Part shown: piece after piece, positions 15,298 to 23,914 of the stretch
Position numbering within the stretch: the first letter of the stretch is position 1
Layout of the letters: each line of letters begins with the position of its first letter
DNA from: Microbacterium sp. C7(2022)
GTDB taxonomy: Bacteria; Actinomycetota; Actinomycetes; Actinomycetales; Microbacteriaceae
Direction: 5' to 3'
Assembly: GCF_028823665.1 (NCBI RefSeq)
Contig: NZ_JAPEHV010000003.1
Location: forward strand, 124,001 to 188,000
Length of the DNA: 64,000 nt
Position numbers and translations under genes: made by a program
Notes under the pieces: generated by a model
What the model saw: only the letters and a program-made list of their open reading frames with translations
The model's database searches: none
What the model was told of the DNA's origin: nothing

Positions 15298-16329
15298 TCA
15301 GAAGCGATCCCGCACGTGACGCTCACGCCCGTAGAGCGCGACGACAGCGAGGATGATGATGCCGTAGACGATCCGGCTCTGCGCTTCAGCAAGCCCTCGG
15401 CTGGTGATGATCGTCGCCACGACCGTCAGGATCAGCGCGCCGAGCGCGGTGCGGGTGAAGCTGCCGCGGACGGACCCGAAGGTCGTTCCGCCGACGAGGA
15501 CCGCTGCCAGCCCCGAGAACAGGTAGGGATCGCCGGTGCCCTGCGCCCACCCTGCGCCGAACGCGGCGATGAACATCCCGGCGATTCCGGCGAGCGTGCC
15601 CGACAGGGCGAACACCCCGGTCCAGATCGCCCCGGTGTTCACACGGGTGAGCGCGGCGGCGCGGGGATTGACACCGGTGGCGTAGAGTTTCCGGCCGGTC
15701 GCGGTGCGTGAGAGGAGGAGCCAGACGAGAATTCCCAGGATCACCACGATCGGGATGATCGGGGGAATCGGCGCACCGAAGGTCGTTCCGGTGAGCTGGG
15801 CGAGCGAGCGCAGCTCCTGCGGCGGCTGGCCGTTGTAGTCGCCGTTCACGATGAACATCGAACCGCCCGCGAGGATCGCTCCGACGCCGAGCGTGAGCAC
15901 GAGCGGCTGGATGTGCAGCCAATGGCACAGCCAGCCGACGAGCGCACCGATCCCGCCGCAGACGCCGACGGTCACCAGGAGCGCGAACCAGATGGACCAC
16001 CCCAGCCGGCTGGTCGCATTCGAGGCGATCATCGCCCCGAACAGGATGTACCCCGCCACCGCGAGGTCCATTCCGCCCAGGATCACGACGAGCGTCTGCC
16101 CCATCGCCGCCAGAGCGAGCAGTGACGCCAGCACCAGGATCGCGACCGCGGCCTGCGGTCTGGCCGCGAACGCCGGGATGAGCGCGACGAGGACCGCCAC
16201 GAGCACGATCAGGACGAGCACCTGCACGAACGGGGTCTCGACGGCCCAGCGCCGCACCCGGGCCCATCCCCGCGCGGGGGGCTGCGGCACCGTGAGCGAT
16301 CGGGTGACGCCGGTGGATGGATCGGTCAT
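15298..16329 (-). CDS. ABC transporter permease, RbsC/BPD_transp_2 type (second permease)
   Basis: A protein of 343 residues starting at ATG 16329 with AAGGAG upstream and overlapping the previous stop (ATGA). A longer frame reaching back to 17,442 overlaps the partner permease and is not real. It has about nine hydrophobic segments (for example around residues 35-65 and 75-100) and the Rbs-type block ATGRKLYATGVNPRAAALTRVNT in the cytoplasmic loop that contacts the ATPase. It forms the membrane channel with the permease at 16,326-17,285. Rbs-type importers carry sugars, autoinducers, and in catabolic islands also other polar organic compounds. Confidence 0.9.
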   Translation of the reverse strand: MTDPSTGVTRSLTVPQPPARGWARVRRWAVETPFVQVLVLIVLVAVLVALIPAFAARPQAAVAILVLASLLALAAMGQTLVVILGGMDLAVAGYILFGAMIASNATSRLGWSIWFALLVTVGVCGGIGALVGWLCHWLHIQPLVLTLGVGAILAGGSMFIVNGDYNGQPPQELRSLAQLTGTTFGAPIPPIIPIVVILGILVWLLLSRTATGRKLYATGVNPRAAALTRVNTGAIWTGVFALSGTLAGIAGMFIAAFGAGWAQGTGDPYLFSGLAAVLVGGTTFGSVRGSFTRTALGALILTVVATIITSRGLAEAQSRIVYGIIILAVVALYGRERHVRDRF

Positions 16330-17285
16330 GCACGACTCCTTATCAGTCGCGGCTTGAGGAGGGTCGCCCCGAGGAGGACGCCGACCACCAGCACGAGTCC
16401 GTAGGTGACTTGGATGAGGCTCGGCTGCACGCCTGCCGCGGTCAGCAGCTGCTGCACCAGGTAGATCACGACGGCTCCGAGGAATGTGCCGAGCAGACCG
16501 CCTCGACCGCCGCCCAGACTCGCGCCGCCGAGCACGGCGGCGGCGATCCCGAGAAGCGCGTACGTCGTGGCGAGCCCCGACTGCGAGGACTGCAGCAGCG
16601 CCGAGAGGGCGATGCCCCCGACACCGGCGAACAGCCCGCCGATCGTGTAGGCGAGGACGCGGACGACGGTCACGTTCACTCCGGATCCGAACGCCGAGAT
16701 GTCGCTCTCTCCGGTCGCGAGGAGGTTGCTGACGTACGCGGTGCGGCGCAGTCCGAACCAGGCCAGCGCGACGACGCCCATCGTGACGGCCGCCGCCGGG
16801 AACCAGCCGAACGAACCGGCGAGCGCATCGGTCCAGTTCGCCGGTGCCGACACGGGCTGCTTGGAGATCGTGACCGAGAGCCCGACGAGCACGAAGAACA
16901 CACCGATCGATGCGACGACCGGATGCAGCCGCACGACGGCCACCAGAATCCCGGTGACCGTCCCCACAGCGGCGGCGGTGACGAGCAGGATGGGCGCGGC
17001 GATGTACCACTCCCCCCACCCGGCCGGCAGGAGGACCGCGATGAACAGGCAGTTGATCAGTGTGGCCAGGGGTCCGACCGAGATGTCGATCCCCCCGGAG
17101 AGGATCGACGGCGTGGAGGCGAATCCGACGAGAACGAAGGGCGCGAGGGTCGCCAGCGTCGCCGGAAGCCGCTCCGGCGAGAGGAAGCTGGGGCTCACGA
17201 TCAGGTTGATCACGAGCAGGATGAGCGTGAGCAGGAGGGCGAAGGCCCACCTGCGGCGCTGAAAGAAGGCGAGGACCCGGCTCAT
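16326..17285 (-). CDS. ABC transporter permease, RbsC/BPD_transp_2 type (first permease)
   Basis: A protein of 319 residues; ATG 17285 overlaps the ATPase stop (ATGA). Strongly hydrophobic with about nine transmembrane segments. It has the family block LSGGIDISVGPLATLINC near residue 63 and GGGRGGLLGTFLGAVVIYL near residue 260. The four-base overlaps on both sides show tight coupling in the order ATPase, permease, permease. Pairs with the second permease as a heterodimer. Confidence 0.9.
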   Translation of the reverse strand: MSRVLAFFQRRRWAFALLLTLILLVINLIVSPSFLSPERLPATLATLAPFVLVGFASTPSILSGGIDISVGPLATLINCLFIAVLLPAGWGEWYIAAPILLVTAAAVGTVTGILVAVVRLHPVVASIGVFFVLVGLSVTISKQPVSAPANWTDALAGSFGWFPAAAVTMGVVALAWFGLRRTAYVSNLLATGESDISAFGSGVNVTVVRVLAYTIGGLFAGVGGIALSALLQSSQSGLATTYALLGIAAAVLGGASLGGGRGGLLGTFLGAVVIYLVQQLLTAAGVQPSLIQVTYGLVLVVGVLLGATLLKPRLIRSRA

Positions 17286-18787
17286 GCTGCCTGTCCGATC
17301 TGCTGGCCGAAGTAGGCCGCGACGACCGCTTCACTCGTGAGCTGCTCCCGCGGGATCTCCGCGAAGACCGCCTGGTCGCGGAAGACCAGCACCCGGTCCA
17401 CGAGTTCGACCAGTTCCTCCACTTCGCTGGAGAGCATGACAATGCTCATCCCGTCGGCGCACAGTCGGTCCAGCGTCGCGTAGATCTCCCGCTTCGTCAT
17501 GATGTCGACGCCGCGCGTCGGGTCGTTCAGCAGCAGCACGCGCGGGTCGGTCGCAAGCCAGCGGGCGAGGACCACCTTCTGCTGGCTTCCGCCGGACAGG
17601 CTGGAGATCGGGTCCTCCTGTGTACCCAGCCGGATGCTTAGCGCGGAGACGAACTCGGTGAACCGCTCGCGCATGCGCTTCGCGCTGAGGAGCGGTCCGC
17701 GCCGATCCGCACCGAGCGTGGGCAGGGCGAAGTTGTCGCGGATCGACATCGACTCGAACAGGGACTCGCCCCGCCGCTCCCGAGGAAGGTACGCCACGCC
17801 GAGCCTCGCGCCGTTCCCCGAGCGCACCGGGATGTCGGGGCTCAGCACCCGGATCACGCTGCCCGGGCCCTCCGCGACTCCTGCGAGCCGCTTGAGGAAC
17901 AGGTCCTGGCCGTGTCCTTCCAGCCCCGCGATTCCGACGAGCTCGCCGGCGCGCAGGGTCAGATCGATCGGGTCGGCGTGGGCGGTGAGCCGGACCCCCT
18001 CCACCCGGAGCGTGGCGTCGCCGAGGGGGCGATCGTGGGTGATCCGTTCCAGCACTCCGCTGGTGCCGGTCATATCCGCGATGAGACGCTCCACCGACAG
18101 CGAATCGCGATCGACGGTCGAGACCGTCCGGCCCGAGCGCAGCACCGAGACCCGGTCGGAGATCTCCTGGACCTCGTCCATGCGGTGCGAGATGAACAGG
18201 ACGCTCACGCCGTGGGAGGTGAGCCGACGGATCTCCGCGAAGAGCCGGTCACGGGTCTGCACATCCAGCGCCGCGGTCGATTCATCGAGGACGAGGATCC
18301 CCGGCTCACGGACGAGCGCCCGCACGATGCACACCGCCTGTCGCTCGGACAGCGACAGGTCGCCGGCCGGCGCGTCCAGGTCGATGCCGTCGATGAGGCG
18401 GCCGAGCGTCTCCGCGGCGAGGGAGCGCTGCGCGGCGCGGCCGAGACGGCGCGAGAAGACCCCGTCGGTCCCGAGCCAGATGTTGTCGAGGACCGATTGG
18501 CTCGTCGCCGTCAGCACCTCCTGGAAGACGACGGCGATGCCGCGGCCGTTCGCCTGCCGCGGGTTGCGCAGGGTGAGCGCCTGACCGTCCAGCGTGAGGG
18601 ATCCCGTATCGGGGCTGTGGACGCCGCCGATGATCTTGACGAGCGTGGACTTGCCCGAGCCGTTCTCGCCGAGAAGAGTGTGGACCTCGCCCGGGTGCAG
18701 GTCGAGTTCGGCATCCACGAGTGCGCGCGTCGCGCCGAAGCGTTTGCTTATCCCGCTGAGCCGCAGCCCGTCATCGGCACCAGACAT
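17282..18787 (-). CDS. ABC transporter ATPase, RbsA/MglA type (two ATPase domains)
   Basis: A protein of 501 residues starting at ATG 18787 after GAGGAG. The first domain has Walker A GENGSGKST (40-48), signature LSLSERQ (144-150) and Walker B ILVLDES (164-170). The second domain has the degenerate Walker A GLEGHGQD and signature LSGGSQQK, as is normal in RbsA-type proteins. It powers the importer formed by the two downstream permeases and the divergently encoded lipoprotein. The promoter has TAGTAT (18,833-18,838 on the minus strand) beside operator site 5. Confidence 0.92.
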   Translation of the reverse strand: MSGADDGLRLSGISKRFGATRALVDAELDLHPGEVHTLLGENGSGKSTLVKIIGGVHSPDTGSLTLDGQALTLRNPRQANGRGIAVVFQEVLTATSQSVLDNIWLGTDGVFSRRLGRAAQRSLAAETLGRLIDGIDLDAPAGDLSLSERQAVCIVRALVREPGILVLDESTAALDVQTRDRLFAEIRRLTSHGVSVLFISHRMDEVQEISDRVSVLRSGRTVSTVDRDSLSVERLIADMTGTSGVLERITHDRPLGDATLRVEGVRLTAHADPIDLTLRAGELVGIAGLEGHGQDLFLKRLAGVAEGPGSVIRVLSPDIPVRSGNGARLGVAYLPRERRGESLFESMSIRDNFALPTLGADRRGPLLSAKRMRERFTEFVSALSIRLGTQEDPISSLSGGSQQKVVLARWLATDPRVLLLNDPTRGVDIMTKREIYATLDRLCADGMSIVMLSSEVEELVELVDRVLVFRDQAVFAEIPREQLTSEAVVAAYFGQQIGQAA

Positions 18788-18836
18788 CCCGTACTCCTCA
18801 TCGAGTTCCCACCGCGTCGCGGCCCTGATCAGATAC

Positions 18837-18851
18837 TAGACGAACCGTATC
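18837..18851. promoter_or_regulatory. TetR-type operator, site 5 (divergent importer promoter)
   Basis: TAGACG-AAC-CGTATC has a perfect right half and a 4/6 left half. It lies between the divergent ATPase gene and binding-protein gene, upstream of TATCCT (18,861-18,866, rightward -10) and next to TAGTAT (leftward -10). One bound repressor could close both promoters, so the whole importer is under the same control as the catabolic genes. Confidence 0.6.
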
Positions 18852-18910
18852 GAATGTGTCTATCCTGAATTGGCGCAACGGATGCGCCCACTCAAAGAGG
18901 AGATGCACAC

Positions 18911-20164
18911 ATGCTGAAGCCCACACGCGTGGCTCGGATGGGAACCGTCGCCACAGCCCTCGCCACCATCGGAGTCCTTGCGCTCGCCGGATGTTCGTCG
19001 TCATCGACCGGAACGCCCACCGAATCCGCCACGACTCCTGCCGCAGAGGGCTGCGGCTCGATCCCCCAGCTCGGAGCCAACGACCCGAACGGCCTGCTCG
19101 ACGGCCTGAGCGCCGAGCTGCAGGATGGCTACAACGCCTACGACATCGAGATCCAGGAGTCCGCCTGGGCGGACTGGAAGTCCGACAAGACCGAGGGCTT
19201 CACCGCCGCAATCGTCGGGCAGGCTCCCGCCGCCCCGTACATCGCCACCTTCCAGGCGCAGCTGCTCGAGTCGCTCGAGGCGCAGGATGTCGAGGTCGTC
19301 GCCAACCTCGCTCCCAACGACCCTACCGACGTCCCCGGCCAGATCCAGATGTTCAACCAGGCGCTGTCGCTCAAGCCCGACATCATCTTCCTGAACCCGG
19401 CCGCCCCCGAGGCGGCGGTGGACCTCGTGAAGCAGGCATATGACGCCGGCATCCCGGTCATCTCGACCGTGGTGCCCCTGGACAGCCCCTACGCGATCAG
19501 CCTGGCGAACAACTCGAACCTGCAGGCGATGGAGACCGCGGCCGGCATCCTCGGCGCGATCGGCGGAAAGGGCACCATCCTCCAGGTCGACGGCGTTCCC
19601 GGCATCCCGCCGCAGCTGTTCTGGGAGGACGGCATCGCCAACGCACTCGAACTGTGCCCCGACGTCTCGATCGCCGGCCAGGTGCAGGGCTTCTTCCAGC
19701 CTCCGGCCGCGCAGCAGGCCGTCGTCCAGTACCTCGCGACGAACCCCGCGGGCGTGGATGCCGTCTTCCAGGCCGGCTCGATGGGTTGGGCGATCCGCGA
19801 CGCGTTCCAGCAGGCCGGACTGCCGGTGCCGCCGATTCAGGACATCAACGCGTCGCAGGGCATGGCCGCGTACGCTGCCGCGACCCCCGACTACGCGTAC
19901 TTCGGCACGGCGACTCCCCCGATCCCCGCCGCGCAGGTGGCCGCGCAGATCGGACTGAAGGTGCTCGCCGGCGCAGGACCCAAGGTGAACCAGGTCGTGT
20001 GGGGTCCGTACGTGGTCGATCAGAGCAACATCGCGGACGTCGTCGACCCGTCCTGGTCGGAGTCGGACGGAACCGACCTGACCGTAGACGGCGTCTACCT
20101 CACGGATGACCAGGTCGCCGAGTTCTTCAACAACCCGGAACTCGGCCCGCAGACAGCCGAGTAG
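18911..20164 (+). CDS. Rbs-type substrate-binding lipoprotein of the ABC importer
   Basis: A protein of 417 residues starting at ATG 18911. It has a lipoprotein signal: basic MLKPTRVAR, hydrophobic core, and lipobox LALAGC with Cys28 as the lipid-anchored first residue. The mature part is a periplasmic-binding type 1 protein (about 55-400): FTAAIVGQAPAAPYIATFQ, PDIIFLNPAAPEAAVDLVKQAYDAGIPV, and GVDAVFQAGSMGWAIRDAF. Divergent from the ATPase and permeases, with which it forms a complete importer on the outer face of the membrane. Its ligand is presumably the inducing substrate of the region. Confidence 0.88.
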   Translation: MLKPTRVARMGTVATALATIGVLALAGCSSSSTGTPTESATTPAAEGCGSIPQLGANDPNGLLDGLSAELQDGYNAYDIEIQESAWADWKSDKTEGFTAAIVGQAPAAPYIATFQAQLLESLEAQDVEVVANLAPNDPTDVPGQIQMFNQALSLKPDIIFLNPAAPEAAVDLVKQAYDAGIPVISTVVPLDSPYAISLANNSNLQAMETAAGILGAIGGKGTILQVDGVPGIPPQLFWEDGIANALELCPDVSIAGQVQGFFQPPAAQQAVVQYLATNPAGVDAVFQAGSMGWAIRDAFQQAGLPVPPIQDINASQGMAAYAAATPDYAYFGTATPPIPAAQVAAQIGLKVLAGAGPKVNQVVWGPYVVDQSNIADVVDPSWSESDGTDLTVDGVYLTDDQVAEFFNNPELGPQTAE

Positions 20165-20170
20165 AGCGAG

Positions 20171-20196
20171 GGGTGGGCGGCGCTGACCGCCCACCC
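20171..20196 (+). terminator. Hairpin after the binding-lipoprotein gene
   Basis: GGGTGGGCGG (20,171-20,180) and CCGCCCACCC (20,187-20,196) form a perfect 10-base stem around a 6-base loop, seven bases after the stop codon. It is followed by ATTCTCCTT, only a weak T-rich tail. It separates the transporter gene from the next operator-controlled unit. Confidence 0.7.
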
Positions 20197-20219
20197 ATTC
20201 TCCTTACCCAATGCGATAC

Positions 20220-20234
20220 AATACGTAGCGTATC
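20220..20234. promoter_or_regulatory. TetR-type operator, site 6
   Basis: AATACG-TAG-CGTATC differs from the perfect site by one base; an extra GATAC lies at 20,215. It ends 27 bases before the start of the second FAH hydrolase gene and so controls the FAH-cupin-acetoacetyl-CoA synthetase operon. Confidence 0.7.
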
Positions 20235-20261
20235 GCTTGCATGATCTGAGGAAGGATCACC

Positions 20262-21269
20262 ATGAAGCTCGGACGCATCACCGTCGAATCCCCCGACGGG
20301 CCCGAGGTCCGCGTCGTCGCCGCGGAGCCCGAGAACGGCCGCGTGGTCGATCTCAAGCGCGCGTATGCGCTCGCGCTGCAGCGCACCGGCGCCACGACCG
20401 ACGGAGCACGACACCTCGCCCACGCGATCTTCCGCGACCTGACGCAGGGCATCTCGACCGGCGACTTCTTCCTCGAGGCTGCGCATCACGCGCTGACTGC
20501 GGCGGACGACGCATCGCTCGCCCTCGCCGACGCCTCCTTCGTCGCCGCGATCAAGCCCCCGGTCCTTCGCGACAGCCTGACCTTCAACGGGCACATCAAG
20601 AACTTCTTCGGCAACGTGATGAAGTCCAAGCCCACGCGGGCCGTCTACGAGCGGCCCGGGTTCTTCAAGGGGTCCACGGCCACGCTCTACGGCACGAACG
20701 AGACGATCCCCTACCCGAGCATCACCGAGCAGCTCGACTACGAGCTTGAGATCGGGTACGTCATCGGGCGCGCCGGGCGCAACATCACCCCCGAGAACGC
20801 CTTCGAGCACGTCTTCGGCATCACGATCTTCAACGACTTCAGCCTGCGCGACGTTCAGGTGCTCGAAAGCCCCATCGGAATGGGCGCGCAGCACTCGAAG
20901 GACTTCGCCTACGGGATAGGCCCCTGGATCGTGACGATGGATGAGATCCCCTCGATCATCGGCCTGAGGGGGCAGGTCCGGGTGAACGGCGAAGTCTGGT
21001 CGGACACGAAGGTCGAGGACTTCATCTGGACGCCGGAGGAGACCGTGTCATACGTGTCTCAGCTGGACGGCTTGCAGCCGGGCGACCTGATCGGGTCCGG
21101 GACGATGGCGTTCGGCGCCGGCGCGGAGTTGCGCCGCTTCCTCCAGCCGGGAGACGTCCTCGAACTCGAACTGGAACGGGTCGGGGTTCTGCGCTCCCCG
21201 ATCGCCGCGGAGAAGGAGACCCCGACATGGTGGCCCACTCCCCAGCCGTACCCGTTCGAGGAGGCGTGA
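20262..21269 (+). CDS. Fumarylacetoacetate hydrolase-family protein (copy 2)
   Basis: A protein of 335 residues starting at ATG 20262 with GAGGAAGGA upstream. The FAH core has Glu161 and Glu163 in DYELEIGYVIG, Asp192 in IFNDFSLRD, and LQPGDLIGSGTMAFGAG. It belongs to a different branch from copy 1: it has a longer N-terminal domain and the block SLTFNGHIKNFF before the metal site. FAH enzymes hydrolyse C-C bonds and often release acetoacetate, pyruvate or fumarate. Acetoacetyl-CoA synthetase is encoded two genes downstream in the same coupled operon, which suggests this enzyme releases acetoacetate (inference). Confidence 0.82.
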   Translation: MKLGRITVESPDGPEVRVVAAEPENGRVVDLKRAYALALQRTGATTDGARHLAHAIFRDLTQGISTGDFFLEAAHHALTAADDASLALADASFVAAIKPPVLRDSLTFNGHIKNFFGNVMKSKPTRAVYERPGFFKGSTATLYGTNETIPYPSITEQLDYELEIGYVIGRAGRNITPENAFEHVFGITIFNDFSLRDVQVLESPIGMGAQHSKDFAYGIGPWIVTMDEIPSIIGLRGQVRVNGEVWSDTKVEDFIWTPEETVSYVSQLDGLQPGDLIGSGTMAFGAGAELRRFLQPGDVLELELERVGVLRSPIAAEKETPTWWPTPQPYPFEEA

Positions 21270-21271
21270 CC

Positions 21272-21880
21272 GTGGCGGAGGCTCCTCGCGTGCGGCGCGT
21301 GGTCACCGGCCACGACGATCGCGGCCACGCCGTGATCCTGATCGACGACATCGCCCCCAACTCATTCACCTCGGATGTGATCCCTGGTTTCGGCGCTGCC
21401 GTTCCGTGGCTGAGCGGCCACCCCGTCGATCATGTCTCCGACGGCGATCCGGTCGGCGAGGGCTCACCGATCCCCAACTTCCCGCGCGTCGGTGAGACCG
21501 TCTTCCGCATCGCCGAGTTCCCGCCGGATGCCGCCTACCCGAGCGATGCACAGGACCGCATCTTCGACGAGATCGACGGAAAGGCGGAGGCCGCCGAGGG
21601 AGCGAAGCACTCGAACGGACGGCACTTCTGGTTCCACCGCACCGACTCGCTCGACTACGCGATCGTCCTGGAGGGTGAGATCACGCTCCTCGTCGATGAC
21701 GGCGAAGCGACCCTCCGGGCGGGCGACGTCGCGATCCAGCGCGCGACGAGCCATGCCTGGTCGAATCGCACCGACCGCATCGCGCGTGTGGCGTTCGTGC
21801 TCATCGGCACCGAGCCCGTGTCGGCAGACGAGATCGCCTCGCGGCGCCGCGGTATCCCGGCGGAATCGAAGCGACTGTGA
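21272..21880 (+). CDS. Cupin-domain protein
   Basis: A protein of 202 residues. GTG 21272 lies seven bases after GAGGAGG; the overlapping GTG 21266 is possible but is too close to that site. A single cupin barrel is at about residues 115-185: FWFHRTDSLDYAIVLEGEITLLVDD, then LRAGDVAIQRATSHAWSN. The metal ligands of a standard cupin are only partly present (His and Glu in motif 1, His in motif 2). The N-terminal part is unlike known enzymes. It may be a metal enzyme (isomerase, dioxygenase or decarboxylase) acting between the FAH hydrolase and the CoA ligase. Coupled on both sides: two bases after the FAH stop, and a GTGA overlap with the next gene. Confidence 0.7.
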   Translation: MAEAPRVRRVVTGHDDRGHAVILIDDIAPNSFTSDVIPGFGAAVPWLSGHPVDHVSDGDPVGEGSPIPNFPRVGETVFRIAEFPPDAAYPSDAQDRIFDEIDGKAEAAEGAKHSNGRHFWFHRTDSLDYAIVLEGEITLLVDDGEATLRAGDVAIQRATSHAWSNRTDRIARVAFVLIGTEPVSADEIASRRRGIPAESKRL

Positions 21881-23859
21881 TCGTCGATGCGGAAGCCGCC
21901 GTCGGCGAGGTCATCTGGCGCCTCGATCCGGCACTGCGGACGCAGACGAACATCGCGCGCTTCACGGGAGCCCTCGGCGACCGCGGCATCGAGCTCGGAG
22001 ACCGTTACGAAGATCTGTGGCGATGGTCGGTGGACGAGCCCAAACGATTCTGGTCGGAGTGGGCGGATTTCGCCGGCGTGAAGATGGGCGGGACCGCCGG
22101 CCCCGTGCGCAGCGACGACGCGATGCCCGACACGCGCTGGTTCGCCGGAAGACAGCTTAACTACGCGCGCGAGCTGCTCGCCGCGCACGAAGGAACCGCC
22201 ATCGTTGCGCTGACCGAGAGCGGCGAGCGCTCTGAGGTCACGTTCGCCGAGCTGCGAGACGATGTCGCGGCATTCGCCGCTCATCTGCGAGCCCACGGGG
22301 TCGGCGCGGGCGACCGGGTCGTCGGAATCCTGCCGAACATCCCCGAAGCCGTCATCGCCCTGCTGGCGACCGCCTCGATCGGCGCGGTGTGGTCGGTATG
22401 CGCACCCGAGTTCGGCCCGGGAGCCATCGTCTCGCGCTTCGCGCAGCTCGAGCCCGTTGTACTGATCGCCGTGCCCGGCTACGAGCTGGGCGGCACCGAC
22501 AGGCACCGCGAGACGGAGCTGACCGAGGTGCTGACTGGGCTCCCATCGGTCGAGCACGTCGTATGGGTGACCGGCCACACGAGCGCGAGACCCATCGACT
22601 CGGTCCCGGACTCCTGCGACTGGGCGGATGCAGTGCGCGTCGTCGCCGAGCCCGACTTCGCCGACGTCGACTTCGACCACCCGCTATGGGTGCTGTTCTC
22701 TTCAGGCACGACCGGCATCCCGAAAGGGATCGTGCACGGTCACGGCGGGGCACTGCTGGAGCAGCTGAAGCTCTGCAGCATCCACGACGACATCCGACCG
22801 GGCGATCGCGTCCTCACGATCGCGTCCACCAGCTGGGTCGTCTGGAACGGCCTGGTCGCGGCTTTGGGCGTCGGGTCGACCATCGTCCTGCTGGACGGCA
22901 ACCCCACCTACCCCGACCTGGACCGTGTCTGGCAGGTTGCGGCCGACGAGAAGGTCAGCGTGCTCGGCGTAGGGGCGGGCTTCGTGCATGCGTGCGCGAA
23001 GTCCGGCCTCGAGCCCGCCCGCGAACACGACCTGTCCGATCTCCGCGTGATCACGGTCACGGGCTCGTCGCTGTCCGCTGACGGGTACCGGTGGGTCTAT
23101 CGTGCGGTCGGGGATGTCTGGCTCACGTCGCAGAGCGGTGGAACGGACATCGCCTCGATTTTCGTCGGCGGGGTCCCGACACTCCCGGTTCGCGTGGGGT
23201 ACATCCAGGCTCCGGCGCTCGGCGTGCGCGTCGAGTCATGGGGCGCCGACGGTGAGCCGGCGCCCGGACGTGGCGAGCTTGTCGTGACGGCGCCCCTCCC
23301 GTCGATGCCCCTGAGATTCTGGGGCGATCCCGAAAACCTCAGGTACCGCGAGAGCTACTTCTCGACTTTCCCCGGGGTGTGGCGGCACGGCGACTTCATC
23401 GAGTTCTCACCGCAGGGCATCGTGATTCACGGACGGTCGGATTCGACGCTGAACCGCAACGGCATCCGTCTCGGATCCGCCGACATCTACGCGGCGGTCG
23501 AGGGACTCCCGCAGATCGCCGAGGCGATGATCGTCGGGGCGGAGCGGGGCACCGAGTACTACATGCCGCTGTTCGTCGCGCTCGCTCCCGGGGCGGATGC
23601 CGACGATGCCCGGGCTGCCGTTCGCGCGGCGATCCGATCGAATCTGTCACCTCGCTATCTGCCTGACGACATCGTTGTCATGCCTGGGATCCCTCATACG
23701 AAGACCGGGAAGAAGCTCGAGGTGCCTGTAAAGCGCATGCTCCAGGGCAGTCCACTCGAGGATGTGGTAGACCGGGGCGCTGTCGACGATCCCGCGCTCC
23801 TGGATCGCTATGCGGCCTTCGCTCGCGAGAAGGCCGCCGCCCCTGGAACGGATCGATAG
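21877..23859 (+). CDS. aacS: Acetoacetyl-CoA synthetase (acetoacetate-CoA ligase)
   Basis: A protein of 660 residues, the usual length of AacS. GTG 21877 overlaps the cupin stop (GTGA). ANL-superfamily adenylate-forming enzyme: phosphate loop SSGTTGIPKG (275-284), and the C-terminal catalytic lysine region TKTGKKLE (Lys612 or Lys613). The AacS-type blocks RYRESYFSTFPGVWRHGDF and the N-terminal ARFTGALGDRGIELGDRYEDLWRWSV set it apart from acetyl-CoA synthetase. It turns acetoacetate, ATP and CoA into acetoacetyl-CoA, which thiolase splits to two acetyl-CoA. Its presence shows that the pathway ends partly in acetoacetate or a close 3-oxo acid. Confidence 0.85.
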   Translation: MIVDAEAAVGEVIWRLDPALRTQTNIARFTGALGDRGIELGDRYEDLWRWSVDEPKRFWSEWADFAGVKMGGTAGPVRSDDAMPDTRWFAGRQLNYARELLAAHEGTAIVALTESGERSEVTFAELRDDVAAFAAHLRAHGVGAGDRVVGILPNIPEAVIALLATASIGAVWSVCAPEFGPGAIVSRFAQLEPVVLIAVPGYELGGTDRHRETELTEVLTGLPSVEHVVWVTGHTSARPIDSVPDSCDWADAVRVVAEPDFADVDFDHPLWVLFSSGTTGIPKGIVHGHGGALLEQLKLCSIHDDIRPGDRVLTIASTSWVVWNGLVAALGVGSTIVLLDGNPTYPDLDRVWQVAADEKVSVLGVGAGFVHACAKSGLEPAREHDLSDLRVITVTGSSLSADGYRWVYRAVGDVWLTSQSGGTDIASIFVGGVPTLPVRVGYIQAPALGVRVESWGADGEPAPGRGELVVTAPLPSMPLRFWGDPENLRYRESYFSTFPGVWRHGDFIEFSPQGIVIHGRSDSTLNRNGIRLGSADIYAAVEGLPQIAEAMIVGAERGTEYYMPLFVALAPGADADDARAAVRAAIRSNLSPRYLPDDIVVMPGIPHTKTGKKLEVPVKRMLQGSPLEDVVDRGAVDDPALLDRYAAFAREKAAAPGTDR

Positions 23860-23873
23860 GCGGCGCGCCTCGA

Positions 23874-23888
23874 TGAACGTTTCGTATC
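23874..23888. promoter_or_regulatory. TetR-type operator, site 7 (in the tetR promoter)
   Basis: TGAACG-TTT-CGTATC has a perfect right half. It covers the expected -35 of the tetR promoter, whose -10 is TAGGGT at 23,903-23,908. This placement fits autorepression and is the main link between the eight sites and this regulator. Confidence 0.65.
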
Positions 23889-23902
23889 GAACGAACAGGA
23901 TC

Positions 23903-23908
23903 TAGGGT
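23903..23908 (+). promoter_or_regulatory. -10 element of a leaderless tetR promoter
   Basis: TAGGGT is followed by exactly six bases and then the GTG start, so transcription probably begins at the start codon. No ribosome site is present. Confidence 0.55.
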
Positions 23909-23914
23909 CGACTC

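Noticed and set aside
16330-17442. Long N-terminal extension of the second permease frame
   Set aside because: The extension overlaps the other permease and ATPase out of frame. ATG 16329 has a good ribosome site and the ATGA coupling, so the shorter protein is right.
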